From: Streptomyces sp. CG4
GTDB lineage: Bacteria > Actinomycetota > Actinomycetes > Streptomycetales > Streptomycetaceae
Assembly: GCF_041080655.1 (NCBI RefSeq)
Contig: NZ_CP163525.1
Coordinates: 9,114,001 to 9,178,000, forward strand
Direction: 5' to 3'
Length of the DNA: 64,000 nucleotides
Shown here: positions 9,786 through 18,652 of the stretch, in pieces
How positions within the stretch are numbered: position 1 is the first letter of the stretch
Layout: every line of letters begins with the position of its first letter
Notes under the pieces: generated by a model
Told to the model about the DNA's origin: nothing
What the model saw: the letters and a program-made list of their open reading frames with translations, nothing else
Databases searched by the model: none
Made by a program: the position numbers and the translations under genes

Positions 9786-12104
9786 TCAGGAGCTGAGGAC
9801 GTCCGCCAGATACGGCCCGAACTCGCTCTCCAGGACCAGCCGGCCGAGCTTGCGGTACTCCTGCACCACCGACGTCACCAACTGCCGCATGGTGAGCGGC
9901 TGTCCGGACTCCGCCGCGAGATAGGCGGCGGTGACGGCGCAGGCCCGGATGGAGCCGCCGGCCAGCTCGAAGCGGTCGGCGCAGAAGCCGAGGTCCAGGT
10001 CCTCGGCGCGTGGCAGCCGGTCGCCCAGGCACCGCTCCCACAGGGCGAGCCGCTGGGCCGCGTCGGGCATGGGGAACTCCGCCACCACATCGAGCCGGCG
10101 GGTGAACGCCTCGTCCAGGTTGGCTCGCAGATTCGTGGTCAGCACGGCGATCCCGTCGAAGGACTCCATACGCTGCAGCAGATACGCCGACTCGATGTTG
10201 GCGTGCCGGTCGTGCGCGTCCTTGACCTCCGAGCGCTTCCCGAAGATCGCGTCGGCCTCGTCGAAGAGCAGCACCGCGTTGACCGCGGACGCCTCGGTGA
10301 AGATCCGCTCCAGGTTCTTCTCGGTCTCGCCGACGTACTTGTCCACGACCGTGGACAGGTCGACCACATACAGGTCCATGCCGAGGTCGGCGGCGACCAC
10401 CTCGGCGGACATGGTCTTGCCGGTGCCCGACTCGCCCGCGAACAGCGCGATCACCCCGCGTCCCCGGCCGCCGCCCGGCCGCATCCGCCACTGTCCGAGC
10501 ACCTGCTCGCGATGGCGTGCCCGCACGGCGAGTTCGCGCAGCCTGCGATGGGTCGGCGCGGGCAGCACCAGGGCGTCCCAACCGACCGCCGGCTCCACCC
10601 GGCGGGCCAGCCGCGCCAGCCCCGCGCCGTTCTGCGCGCGTACGGCGGCCCGCAGATCGTCGGGGGAGACCGGGCGGCCCGCGAGCGCGGCGGAGCGCAC
10701 CGCCGCGTGCGCGGCGCGCCGCAGCTGCGCACCGTCGAGACGGTGCGCGGCGACGGCCCGGGCGAGGGCGTGGGCGCCGGTGTCGCCCTGCACGGATTCA
10801 CCGGCGACGCCGGTCAAGAAGCCACCAACCGCGCCCGTCACACGGCCGTCGCCTGGCACGGAGCCATGGTCGTCGCCCTGTGCGGAGCCACCGTCGTCGC
10901 TGGGCACGGAGCCATGGTCGTCGCCATGCGCGGAGCCACCCTCGTCGCCCGGCACGGAGCCGTCGTCGCCGCCCGGCACGGAGCCGTCGGCGTCACCCGT
11001 CCCCCGGTTGTCAGCCTCACCGATCAGCGAACCCTCGGCGTCCGCCAAGGCCAAGGCATGCCGCCAGCGCGCCGCCTGCCGCTCCGGAGAGGGCGGGGTC
11101 ACCGGCAGGACGACCGGTGTGTCGGCCGCCCACGCCGGGTCCCAGCCGTCCTTGCCGTGGGTGAACAGCGGGATGCCGCGCAGTGCCGCACACAACTCGC
11201 TGGTGGCACGGGCCCGTTCGGGTGGTGCGGCGGGCAGGGACTCCAGGGGGCCCAGGACGACACCGGCATCGGTGAGGCGGGCCTCCAGCGCCGTGACCCG
11301 GGCGAGTGCGGGCACATCGCCGGAACGTGGAGCGAGTGCCGCCGCATCGAGGACCAGCGCGCGCCGCCCCGCCGCGTGCAGGGCGGCCACGGCGAGACCC
11401 GGCGCGTCCCCGCCCCGGTCGAGCAGATGCACCAGCCCCGTTCCGGAGCGGGCGGCGCGGGCCGCCCGGTGCACCTCGTCCGCCTCGGCGGTCGGGTCGG
11501 GCGCGGGCTCGCCGAGCACTCCGGCGAGCCGGGCGTCGGGGCCGGTGCCGCCCAGCAGATGGGCGGTCACCCGGTCCGGCACCGCGAGCACCCGCGACAG
11601 CGGCGGACGCTCGGGCTCGGTGACCTCCACCAGTCCGCCCGCGACCAGCGGTGCGCCCGGCGCGAGACGGAACCGGGCGGCCGACGCCGAGGCGAGCCCG
11701 CACAGCTCCAGCGCCAGCGCGACCGTGGGCCGACGGCGGGTCAGATCGTCGTTGAGATAGCCGTAGAGCCGCTCGAAGCGGGCGTCCAGATCCGGTGCCA
11801 GCGCAATCAGCAGCAGATCGGTGTCCAGCGGGGACAGGCCGAACCGCGCGGCGAGCGCGCCGAGTACGGACTCGGGCGGCGGGGGCAGCGGCTCGTATCC
11901 GGGTACGCCGAGCCCGCCCGGCTCGTTCAGGATCCGCTGCACGGCCTCGGGGGAGAGGTACTGCCCGCGGTAGGGGTCGTCGGGGTCGGGATCGACGGCG
12001 CGGCGGGCCGCCACCGCGTGCCGGACCCGCTCCTCGACCAGCCGCAGCCGCGCCCACAGCGGATCCGTGCCGACCGCCGTGCCGACATCGGCGGTGTACG
12101 TCAC
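9786..12104 (-). CDS. AAA+ ATPase of the eCIS (Afp15/Pvc15-like)
   Basis: 772 residues from the GTG at 12104, which overlaps the stop of the DUF4255 gene (GTGA). The N-terminal half (about 1-370) is the helical region usual for eCIS ATPases. A low-complexity acidic linker with six eight-residue repeats follows (about 370-415). The C-terminal AAA+ core shows Walker A GESGTGKT near residue 555, Walker B VLLFDEADAIFGKR near 613 and the LTTNLRANLDEAFTRRLD stretch holding sensor and arginine finger. In Afp/PVC systems this ATPase is needed for particle assembly or stability. The long repeat linker is the odd point; similar linkers vary in length between strains, and this one is made of exact 24-base units. 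Confidence 0.93.
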   Translation of the reverse strand: MTYTADVGTAVGTDPLWARLRLVEERVRHAVAARRAVDPDPDDPYRGQYLSPEAVQRILNEPGGLGVPGYEPLPPPPESVLGALAARFGLSPLDTDLLLIALAPDLDARFERLYGYLNDDLTRRRPTVALALELCGLASASAARFRLAPGAPLVAGGLVEVTEPERPPLSRVLAVPDRVTAHLLGGTGPDARLAGVLGEPAPDPTAEADEVHRAARAARSGTGLVHLLDRGGDAPGLAVAALHAAGRRALVLDAAALAPRSGDVPALARVTALEARLTDAGVVLGPLESLPAAPPERARATSELCAALRGIPLFTHGKDGWDPAWAADTPVVLPVTPPSPERQAARWRHALALADAEGSLIGEADNRGTGDADGSVPGGDDGSVPGDEGGSAHGDDHGSVPSDDGGSAQGDDHGSVPGDGRVTGAVGGFLTGVAGESVQGDTGAHALARAVAAHRLDGAQLRRAAHAAVRSAALAGRPVSPDDLRAAVRAQNGAGLARLARRVEPAVGWDALVLPAPTHRRLRELAVRARHREQVLGQWRMRPGGGRGRGVIALFAGESGTGKTMSAEVVAADLGMDLYVVDLSTVVDKYVGETEKNLERIFTEASAVNAVLLFDEADAIFGKRSEVKDAHDRHANIESAYLLQRMESFDGIAVLTTNLRANLDEAFTRRLDVVAEFPMPDAAQRLALWERCLGDRLPRAEDLDLGFCADRFELAGGSIRACAVTAAYLAAESGQPLTMRQLVTSVVQEYRKLGRLVLESEFGPYLADVLSS
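10857..11000 (-). repeat. six 24-bp tandem repeats in the ATPase linker
   Basis: Six consecutive 24-base units, starting at 10857, 10881, 10905, 10929, 10953 and 10977, code for eight-residue units of the form GSVPGDDG / GSAHGDDH. The unit is acidic and Gly/Ser-rich, so it probably forms a flexible linker between the N-terminal part and the AAA+ core. Confidence 0.85.
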
Positions 12105-12835
12105 GGCTGGCGGCCCCCTCTGCGGCGGCGGGCCGGCGCCGGGCGCCGCTCGCGCGGACCCGCGAAACCGTCCGGCCCCGGATCGCTCACGCCCTCGTAC
12201 CGCAGCCGGCGCCCCGGCACCGGATCCGCGTCCTGCCGTCGATCCGCCGCGTCCGGGTCCTGCCGGTGATCCGTGGCACGCACCACGAGCCCCTCGGTGA
12301 CGGGCGGCGCGGCCGCCTTGTTCACGCCGGCGAGCGGCGCGCACACCCGTACGCCGAGCGACGCCTTCAACTCGCCGCCCAGCGCCGACCACACGTCCGA
12401 GGCGGCCGGTCCGTCGGGTCCGCCCGTCCCGGCGGTGTCCAGCGGGACGGTCAGACCCAAATCGGCCAGCGAGCCGGTGAGCAGCCGCTCCGGCAGCGCG
12501 TCGACGGCCACCAGCGTGGCCAGCACCTGAGACAGCAGCCGGTGCTCGTCCTGCGGACGGCTGGCCCACGCCGTGACCAGGTATGTCAGCTCGAACCAGC
12601 GGGGTGGGGTGCGCCGTGCCATCACGTACCCGTCCGCGTCGTACACCTCCCCGGCGCCGCTGCCGCGCCGGGTCGGGTCCTCCCGGATGTCGTACAGGAA
12701 CACACAGACGGTGGGGGCGTTGCGGCGCGCGGCCCACTCGCGGGTCGGCGCGTCGAGGACGATCTCGACTCCGGACGCCTCCAGCCCGGACTCGGCGAGC
12801 AGTCCCCGCAGTGCCTCGTCGACCTCGTGGATCAC
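12101..12835 (-). CDS. DUF4255 tail terminator/cap protein (Afp16/Pvc16-like)
   Basis: 244 residues from the GTG at 12835, overlapping the stop of the propeller gene. The DUF4255 pattern is clear: IHEVDEALRGLL at the start, NAPTVCVFLYDIREDPTRRG, PPRWFELTYLVTAWASRPQD and EHRLLSQVLATLVAVDALPE. In Afp and PVC the homologous protein caps the distal end of tube and sheath and sets their final length. The last 50 residues are basic, Arg/Pro-rich and probably disordered (RPAPARRRRGGRQP). Coupled on both sides by GTGA overlaps with the propeller and ATPase genes. Confidence 0.9.
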   Translation of the reverse strand: MIHEVDEALRGLLAESGLEASGVEIVLDAPTREWAARRNAPTVCVFLYDIREDPTRRGSGAGEVYDADGYVMARRTPPRWFELTYLVTAWASRPQDEHRLLSQVLATLVAVDALPERLLTGSLADLGLTVPLDTAGTGGPDGPAASDVWSALGGELKASLGVRVCAPLAGVNKAAAPPVTEGLVVRATDHRQDPDAADRRQDADPVPGRRLRYEGVSDPGPDGFAGPRERRPAPARRRRGGRQP

Positions 12836-15800
12836 CGGCGCGTCACCTCGTCCGGCGGCTGCACACTGCCGTTCACCACCAGGAAGTCGGTCTTCACCGG
12901 GGAGAACCCGGGCCCGCTCGCGGTGATCGTCCGCGGACCCGTCTGGTCCTTGGTGAGGATGAGCAACTGGCCGATGAACGTACCGTCCGGCCCCGGCACG
13001 GTCGGTGCCGCCGCGGCGGTGATCCCCGGCTTCCAGGTGAACCGCACCGGGACGCCCGGCGGGAAGTCCTTGCCGCGTACGGAGGTGACGAAGCCGGGCT
13101 TGCCGATCGGTGGGACGGCGACGATCCGCGGCTGCAGGATCCGCAGCGTCGTGTGCGTCCTGTTGTCGCGCGGGTCGGCGTCCGTGCCGGTGGTGGTCAG
13201 GACGCCGGTGGCGCGACCGGTCAGCGCGTGGTCGGGGGAGAGCACCACCCGTACGACGGTGGAGACGCCCGGCGCCAGGTCGGGCAGCGCGCACACCCAG
13301 TGGTCGTCGCAGCCCGCCGGCGGCCCGCCGTTCGGGATCCCGGCGGGCAGCCCGATCCGCAGCCGCAGCCCGGTCGCCAGCGCGTTACGGCCGTTGCGCA
13401 CGGTGTACGTCACCACGACCCGGCCGCCGACATAGCCCGGGTCGGGCTGGGCGGTCACCCGGACGCCGGGGCCGGCCTTCGGGGCGGGCGGTGTCGGAGG
13501 CGTCGGGGGCGTGGGCGGTGTCGGAGGCGGGGTGGGCGGGACGGCCTTGCGTACCGGCACCACGGTCCGCGCGCTGTTGTCGCCGGGCTGAGGATCGATC
13601 ACGCTGCCGGTGACCGACCAGTCCACGGGCTGGTCGCCGACGGTGCGCCCGGTCAGCGTCACGGTCACCGGTACGGTCGCGCCGGGCGGCACCACCCCGA
13701 TGTCGCACTGCAGGGAGGCGGCGTCACAGGTGCCGCCCGGACGGCGGATCCGGGTGACGCTCACGCCGTCCGGCGGCGCGATGGTCAGCCGGGTGCCGGG
13801 CGAGGCGGCCGGGCCGTGGTTGACGACGTCGACGCGGATGTCGGTGGAGTGGCCGACGGTGACCACGGGCACCGTGCCCGGGGCGTGCACGGCCAGGTCC
13901 ACCGACTGCTGCACACCGGGTTCCTTCTGCCGCCCCGGCAGCTCCAGGGTGAGCGCGGTCTCATGACCGGTCGTGACGTTCAACAGGTGCAGCTTCTCAG
14001 GGCAGTTGGGCGGTGTGTCGGTGCGGGAGCTGTAGACGATTCCGGTGCCGTCCGCCGTCCAGGCCGCGTCACGCGGCTGGTGCGGTCCGGTGGCCGAGCT
14101 GTCGGGCAGCTCCTGGTGGCAGGCGTCGGCGGTGCTCCGCGCCGACTCGGGCAGCAGCACCCGGCAGTCGTCGCCGGACGCGGAGGTGAGCACCATGCCG
14201 TTCTGCTCGTCGACCCGGCCGCCGCCGTTCTTCCGGTTGAAGGCGATCTGCCGTCCGTCCGGCGAGAACGCGGGACTGTCGTCGATGACCGCGCAGTTGC
14301 CGGGGCAGATCGCCGCGCTCAGATCGCGCTGCCGGCCGAGGTTGTCCACCGGCACGGTCCAGATGTGCTTGTTGCCGCCGTTGCCGTCGATGGTCATGTT
14401 GCGGGTGAAGGCGAGGGTGGTGCCGTCGGAGGACCAGGTGGGCTGGGCGTCGCCGCCCGTCTGCTGCCCGGCCGGCGGCACGATCTCGTGGACGATCGCC
14501 CCGGTCCCGGCGTCGGCGATCAGGATGCGCCCGGGACCGGACGCGGACCCGACCCCGCCCGGCGAAGTCCGCGTGAACGCGATGTACTTGCCGTCCGGCG
14601 AATACGTGGGGTCGGTGTCCCAGTCCTTCGGGCCGCGTCCGGCCAGCGGCATCGGCGCCGGGTTGGAACCGTCGGCGTCCACCGTCCAGATCCGCTCGAT
14701 CCGTCCGTCGGCACTGTCCTCGAACCGGGTCACGACGATGCGGCGGCCGTCCGGGGTGTAGTTCTGCCGCTCGGTCCACGGGTCGTACCCGGAGGCCGGG
14801 TTGAACAGCGGATCCTTGGTCGGATCGGTGTTGGTGTCGGCCGCCGGATCCTCGTTCAGGATCGTCAGCCCGAGGTCGCGCGGGTCGGCGCCGTCCATCC
14901 GGACGTCCTGGAGGGTCACCACGTGCGGACCGTGCACACCGTTCGCCGTGTTGCTTCCCTTCGCCGAGGTCCGGTCCACCACGACGTAACCGCCGTTCCG
15001 CGGGCCGACCCAGGTCGGCGTGCCGACCGCGCGGTCCTCCATGAGCACCAGGTTCGGGCCCGCCGTACGGTTCTGCACCTGGTACACGTGGTCCCAGTCG
15101 CCCTCGCAGCCGCAGGTGCGGTCCGGGCTGAGGAACAGCACGCTCTCCCCATCGGGCAACCAGGCTGCCCCATGGGTCCGCCAGTCGGTTGGTGTGCCGG
15201 TGAGCAGCGGCTGGTCGCCGGCGGGGCCGCCGGTCACCCGCAAGCGGGGGCCCGCCGAGTTGTCGGAGCCGGTGGGGGTGGAGGTGTACGCGATGAGGTC
15301 CCGGTGCGCCGCGTCGTTCACCGGGTTCCACACGGGCTCCGTCGCCCTGCTGCCGAGCGTGCCGGTCACCCGGGTCGCGGTGCCGCCGGCCAGCGGACGT
15401 ACGAAGATCTGGGTCCCGAACACCACATCGCTGTCGCAGGAGTACGCCAGGCGCTGCCCGTCCGGCGACACCGTCGGGCTCTCCTCGTTCGCCGGCGTGT
15501 CGGTCAGCCGGGTCAGTCCGGTGCCGTCGGTGTGCACCAGCCACAGGTCGCGCTGTTTCTTGCCGTCCGGGCCGCCGGGCTCCGCCGAGTCGAACACCAC
15601 GGCTTTGCCGTCGGGGGTCAGCCGGGGATGTGCCGCGTCCCGGCCGCTGGTCAGTTTGCGCACCGAGCCGTCGGGGGCGCGCAGATAGATCTGCGGGTTC
15701 TTCTCGTCGCGGCGGCTGGCGAACACCATCGTGTCGCCCAGCGCGGACGGCTGGACGTCGTAGTGCGCCGGACCCGCCCCGAACAGCGGGTCGCTGTCCT

Positions 15801-16005
15801 TGGTGTCGATCACCTTGCCGAGGCTGCGGTGCCCGGTGCCGGCGTAGGCGATCCGGGTGGCGGAGGCGGCGGTCGCCCTCGGCTGGGCCTCGGCGCTGCC
15901 CGGCCCCGAGGCCGCCGTCACCGCGAGCAGCGGGACCAGCAGGAGCAACGACGCGCCGAATCTCCCCAGCCGGCGCTGCCCGCCGGGGCCATCGGTGCCG
16001 TTCAC
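12832..16005 (-). CDS. large PD40 beta-propeller protein with CARDB/DUF11-like and Ig-like domains, probable signal peptide
   Basis: 1057 residues from the GTG at 16005 (GAGG six bases upstream). An export-type N-terminus is visible: RRLGRFGASLLLLVPLLAV followed by AASGPGSAEA. Residues about 60-640 hold repeated PD40/TolB-type blades (SPDGQRLAYSCD, SPDGKYIAFTRTS, SSDGTTLAFTRN, SPDGRQIAFNRKNGGG). Residues about 690-815 are a CARDB/DUF11-like domain (VDVVNHGPAASPGTRL, LQCDIGVVPPGATVPVTVTL). A PTPPTPPTPP linker follows near 820-840, then another DUF11-like domain and a final Ig/TIG-like domain (FPPGVPVRFTWKPG). Its stop overlaps the DUF4255 start, so it belongs to the eCIS transcript although it looks extracytoplasmic. 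Role unknown; binding of a surface or exported partner is a guess. Confidence 0.82.
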   Translation of the reverse strand: MNGTDGPGGQRRLGRFGASLLLLVPLLAVTAASGPGSAEAQPRATAASATRIAYAGTGHRSLGKVIDTKDSDPLFGAGPAHYDVQPSALGDTMVFASRRDEKNPQIYLRAPDGSVRKLTSGRDAAHPRLTPDGKAVVFDSAEPGGPDGKKQRDLWLVHTDGTGLTRLTDTPANEESPTVSPDGQRLAYSCDSDVVFGTQIFVRPLAGGTATRVTGTLGSRATEPVWNPVNDAAHRDLIAYTSTPTGSDNSAGPRLRVTGGPAGDQPLLTGTPTDWRTHGAAWLPDGESVLFLSPDRTCGCEGDWDHVYQVQNRTAGPNLVLMEDRAVGTPTWVGPRNGGYVVVDRTSAKGSNTANGVHGPHVVTLQDVRMDGADPRDLGLTILNEDPAADTNTDPTKDPLFNPASGYDPWTERQNYTPDGRRIVVTRFEDSADGRIERIWTVDADGSNPAPMPLAGRGPKDWDTDPTYSPDGKYIAFTRTSPGGVGSASGPGRILIADAGTGAIVHEIVPPAGQQTGGDAQPTWSSDGTTLAFTRNMTIDGNGGNKHIWTVPVDNLGRQRDLSAAICPGNCAVIDDSPAFSPDGRQIAFNRKNGGGRVDEQNGMVLTSASGDDCRVLLPESARSTADACHQELPDSSATGPHQPRDAAWTADGTGIVYSSRTDTPPNCPEKLHLLNVTTGHETALTLELPGRQKEPGVQQSVDLAVHAPGTVPVVTVGHSTDIRVDVVNHGPAASPGTRLTIAPPDGVSVTRIRRPGGTCDAASLQCDIGVVPPGATVPVTVTLTGRTVGDQPVDWSVTGSVIDPQPGDNSARTVVPVRKAVPPTPPPTPPTPPTPPTPPAPKAGPGVRVTAQPDPGYVGGRVVVTYTVRNGRNALATGLRLRIGLPAGIPNGGPPAGCDDHWVCALPDLAPGVSTVVRVVLSPDHALTGRATGVLTTTGTDADPRDNRTHTTLRILQPRIVAVPPIGKPGFVTSVRGKDFPPGVPVRFTWKPGITAAAAPTVPGPDGTFIGQLLILTKDQTGPRTITASGPGFSPVKTDFLVVNGSVQPPDEVTRR

Positions 16006-16156
16006 GGTCCACCTCGCAGTCTCGGAACACCAGGGTCGCCCCGCCACTCTGCCTTCGCGCGTGCGGCGCGCGGCAGGGCGGCGGGGCCGTGCCCGGGGGA
16101 AGCACGGGCTGCGCTTTCGGGCAGCGTCCGCGTGCCGGACCGTAATTGATCTGGCG

Positions 16157-16825
16157 TCAGATCAGTCCGTTGCGCAGCGCGTACCCGACGGCGTGGGCCC
16201 GGTTGCGCAGTTGGAGCCGGGTGGTGATCTCATGCAGCACGTTCTTGACGGTCCGTTCGGAGTACGACGTCTTCTGCGCGATCTCCGCGGTGTCGAACCC
16301 CTCCGCCACCAGGCGCAGCATGTCCGCCTCGCGCGCGGTGAGCGTGGACAGGGCCAGCCCGTGCGGGTCGAGCGCCGAGCGCTGCAGGCTGCCGACATGG
16401 CTGAGCAGCTTGCCGAGCAGGTCGCCGGGGAGCACGCCTTCGCCGTTGGCCAGCGCGAGTACGAGGTGCAGGAGCCGGTCCTGGTCCGCCTCGGCGCGCC
16501 GCAGCACCGCCGCGACACCGCACTCTATGACCCGCTGCAGCGCGGCGGACTCGAAGCTGCCGACCACGAGCCCGGTGCGGGTGGTCGCGTTGCGCTGTAA
16601 CCGCTGCAGCAGGGCTATGACTTCGTCGTCCACGGAGTCGACGATCACGAGGGACGTGCGGGCCCGTTCCGCATCGGCGTCGTCGAGCAGCTCCACCTCG
16701 GGGCGCTGGCGGAGCTGGTGGACGACGCCGATGCGCAGCACGAGGTCCTGGGCGTAGACGGCGACGGAGACCCGGTGCGGGCGACCGGCCGGGCCGGTCG
16801 GATGCTCTGTCACGGAGAGGGGCAT
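16157..16825 (-). CDS. LuxR/NarL-type transcriptional regulator with atypical receiver
   Basis: 222 residues from the ATG at 16825; an ATG at 16870 in frame is less likely because MPLSVTEHP fits family starts. The C-terminal LuxR helix-turn-helix is clear (STLTAREADMLRLVAEGFDT, AEIAQKTSYSERTVKNVLHE). The N-terminal half resembles a response-regulator receiver (VAVYAQDLVLRIGVVHQL, LVIVDSVDDEV) but lacks the acidic pair after the first strand and has Arg-Arg where the conserved Lys is expected (AAVLRRAEAD), so phosphorylation may not be its signal. It lies upstream of the eCIS genes on the same strand with 150 bases between, and divergent from the membrane protein at 17049, so it is a likely local regulator. 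Confidence 0.82.
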   Translation of the reverse strand: MPLSVTEHPTGPAGRPHRVSVAVYAQDLVLRIGVVHQLRQRPEVELLDDADAERARTSLVIVDSVDDEVIALLQRLQRNATTRTGLVVGSFESAALQRVIECGVAAVLRRAEADQDRLLHLVLALANGEGVLPGDLLGKLLSHVGSLQRSALDPHGLALSTLTAREADMLRLVAEGFDTAEIAQKTSYSERTVKNVLHEITTRLQLRNRAHAVGYALRNGLI

Positions 16826-17048
16826 GGAGGTTCCTGATTCAGATGGAGGAACGAAGGAAGCGGATGACACATGAGCCGGGAAGGGGGACGGCGGCGACGC
16901 CCGCCGGGGGGACCGCGGGCGGCATGCGAGGCACTCAACAGGCGGTCCGATCCGGCGAGTTGACCTTGACCGTCCGGGGCACGTCGACTGCCCGGGCGTT
17001 GCCCTCGCACCTCTCGTAGTCGCCCGGCCACGGTTCTACGGTCGTCGA

Positions 17049-18383
17049 GTGACGCCTTCTGCAGCCTCTTCCGGCCCCGGACTGCCCGGGCTCGACATGC
17101 CCGCCGTGACGGTGACGCCGGGCGGTACCGCCTCGACCCGTCTGACCGTCCGCAACGACAGTGACATCGTCGAGGCGTACACCCTGGAGGTCGTCGGCGA
17201 CTGTGCCGCCTGGGCCACCGTGGAACCCGAGCGGGTGTCGCTGTATCCCGGCACCTCCGAGACGGTGACCATCCGGCTGGACCCGCCCCGCTCGCCGGAG
17301 GTCCGCGCGGGCGACGTACCGCTGGGTGTACGCGTACTGCCGGCCGAGCATCCCGAATCCGTCACGGTGCCCGAAACGACGGTGCACATCGAGGAGTTCC
17401 ACGAGCTGCGCACCGAGCTGCTCCCGCGCCGCCGCCGCGGCTGGCTGCGCGGCCGCTACCGGATGGCGGTGCGCAACGAGGGCAACGCCCCCGTCCGGGT
17501 CGCCCTGACCCCGCAACAGCCGGGCGAGGAGCTGCGGTTCGCGTTCACGCCCGCCGAACTGCCCCTGGAGCCGGGCGAATCGGCGGAGAGCCGGCTGCGG
17601 GTGCGCACCGGAAGGCCGGTCTGGTTCGGCAAGCCTGTGGTCTGGCCATTCAGCGTACGGGCCACGGACACCGCGGCCGCGGAGGGCGGCGAGCGGCCCG
17701 GCGCCCTCGTACGGCCGCCGCTGGAAGCCGAGTTCGTCCAGATCCCGGTCTTCCCCAAGTGGCTGCTGGCGCTCCTCGCCGCCCTGATCGCGCTGCTGCT
17801 GGCGTGGTTCGCACTGGTCCGTCCGGCCGTGCGCAGCGCCGCCAAGCAGGCCGCCAACGAGGTGGTCCAGCCGCGGCTCACGCCCGGCGGACAGAGCGGA
17901 CAGAACGGGCAGTCTCCGGGGGCCGGCTCCGGGGGCAAGCCGGGTACGGGTACCCAGGGCGGCAAGGGCACGACGTCGGGCAACGGTGGCGGCTCCGGCG
18001 GAGGCGGCGGCGATGCCGGGACCGGCCAGCAGAGCTCGACCACCATCGACGTACAGACGTCCGGCGGGCAGGACGAGACCGGGACCTATGTGGTGCCGAA
18101 GGGCAAGGTGTTCGGGATCACGGACATCGTCGTCGCCAACTTCCAGGGCGACGAGGGCCTCATGACCATCACCTTCGGCGACCGGAAGATCACCACGATC
18201 GCCCTGGAGACCTTCCGCAATCAGGACTACCACTGGGTCACCCCCATCAAGATCCCCGAGGACGCCAAGGTCACCATGAAGGTGACATGCGCGAAGCCCG
18301 GGACCCCGGCGACCGGCCGGCAGGCGCAGCAGTGTCATGAGGTCCTGAACGTCAGTGGCGTACTCAGCGACGTCACCCGGTGA
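17049..18383 (+). CDS. single-pass membrane protein next to the eCIS (CisA-like candidate)
   Basis: 444 residues from the GTG at 17049. Residues 1-210 look like two cytoplasmic Ig-type beta domains (VTPGGTASTRLTVRNDSD, LYPGTSETVTIRLDPP, then NAPVRVALTPQQPGEELRF). One transmembrane helix lies at about 237-259 (KWLLALLAALIALLLAWFAL). A Gly/Ser/Thr-rich linker (about 275-325) leads to a C-terminal beta domain (TYVVPKGKVFGITDIVVANF). Basic residues before and after the helix leave topology open, but an N-in, C-out layout fits. From memory, work on Streptomyces injection particles described a bitopic protein, CisA, needed to bring particles to the membrane, encoded at the edge of the cluster; size, layout and place match. 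That identity is inference. Confidence 0.72.
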   Translation: MTPSAASSGPGLPGLDMPAVTVTPGGTASTRLTVRNDSDIVEAYTLEVVGDCAAWATVEPERVSLYPGTSETVTIRLDPPRSPEVRAGDVPLGVRVLPAEHPESVTVPETTVHIEEFHELRTELLPRRRRGWLRGRYRMAVRNEGNAPVRVALTPQQPGEELRFAFTPAELPLEPGESAESRLRVRTGRPVWFGKPVVWPFSVRATDTAAAEGGERPGALVRPPLEAEFVQIPVFPKWLLALLAALIALLLAWFALVRPAVRSAAKQAANEVVQPRLTPGGQSGQNGQSPGAGSGGKPGTGTQGGKGTTSGNGGGSGGGGGDAGTGQQSSTTIDVQTSGGQDETGTYVVPKGKVFGITDIVVANFQGDEGLMTITFGDRKITTIALETFRNQDYHWVTPIKIPEDAKVTMKVTCAKPGTPATGRQAQQCHEVLNVSGVLSDVTR

Positions 18384-18611
18384 CATCGCTCCCTCGAACA
18401 TCGTTCGCCCCACGGGGCGCGAGCGGAAGAGGAGCGTCCCACTCCGTCCGAAAATCGACAGAGTGTTGAATGCGACCGACACGTTTCACGTCGCATCAGG
18501 AGCCCGGAACCACGGGCATCCAACGGACCCCGTACGGAGTGGCCGGAGAATAGCTGCCGTACACGATTGGCCGGTTCACGCACCCGGCGCCGGGACGTGC
18601 AGCCGCGAAGG

Positions 18612-18634
18612 CGCCCCGCGGAGACGTCGGGGCG
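18612..18634. terminator. hairpin between convergent membrane-protein and TetR genes
   Basis: The 269-base gap 18384-18652 separates two convergent genes. Arms CGCCCCG (18612-18618) and CGGGGCG (18628-18634) form a stable hairpin just downstream of the TetR stop. A smaller one (CGCCC/GGGCG, 18406-18419) lies downstream of the membrane-protein stop. Two six-base arms TGCGAC/GTCGCA (18471-18495) form a weak dyad between them. No gene is seen in the gap. Confidence 0.5.
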
Positions 18635-18652
18635 TGACCGGCCGGTCCGGCG

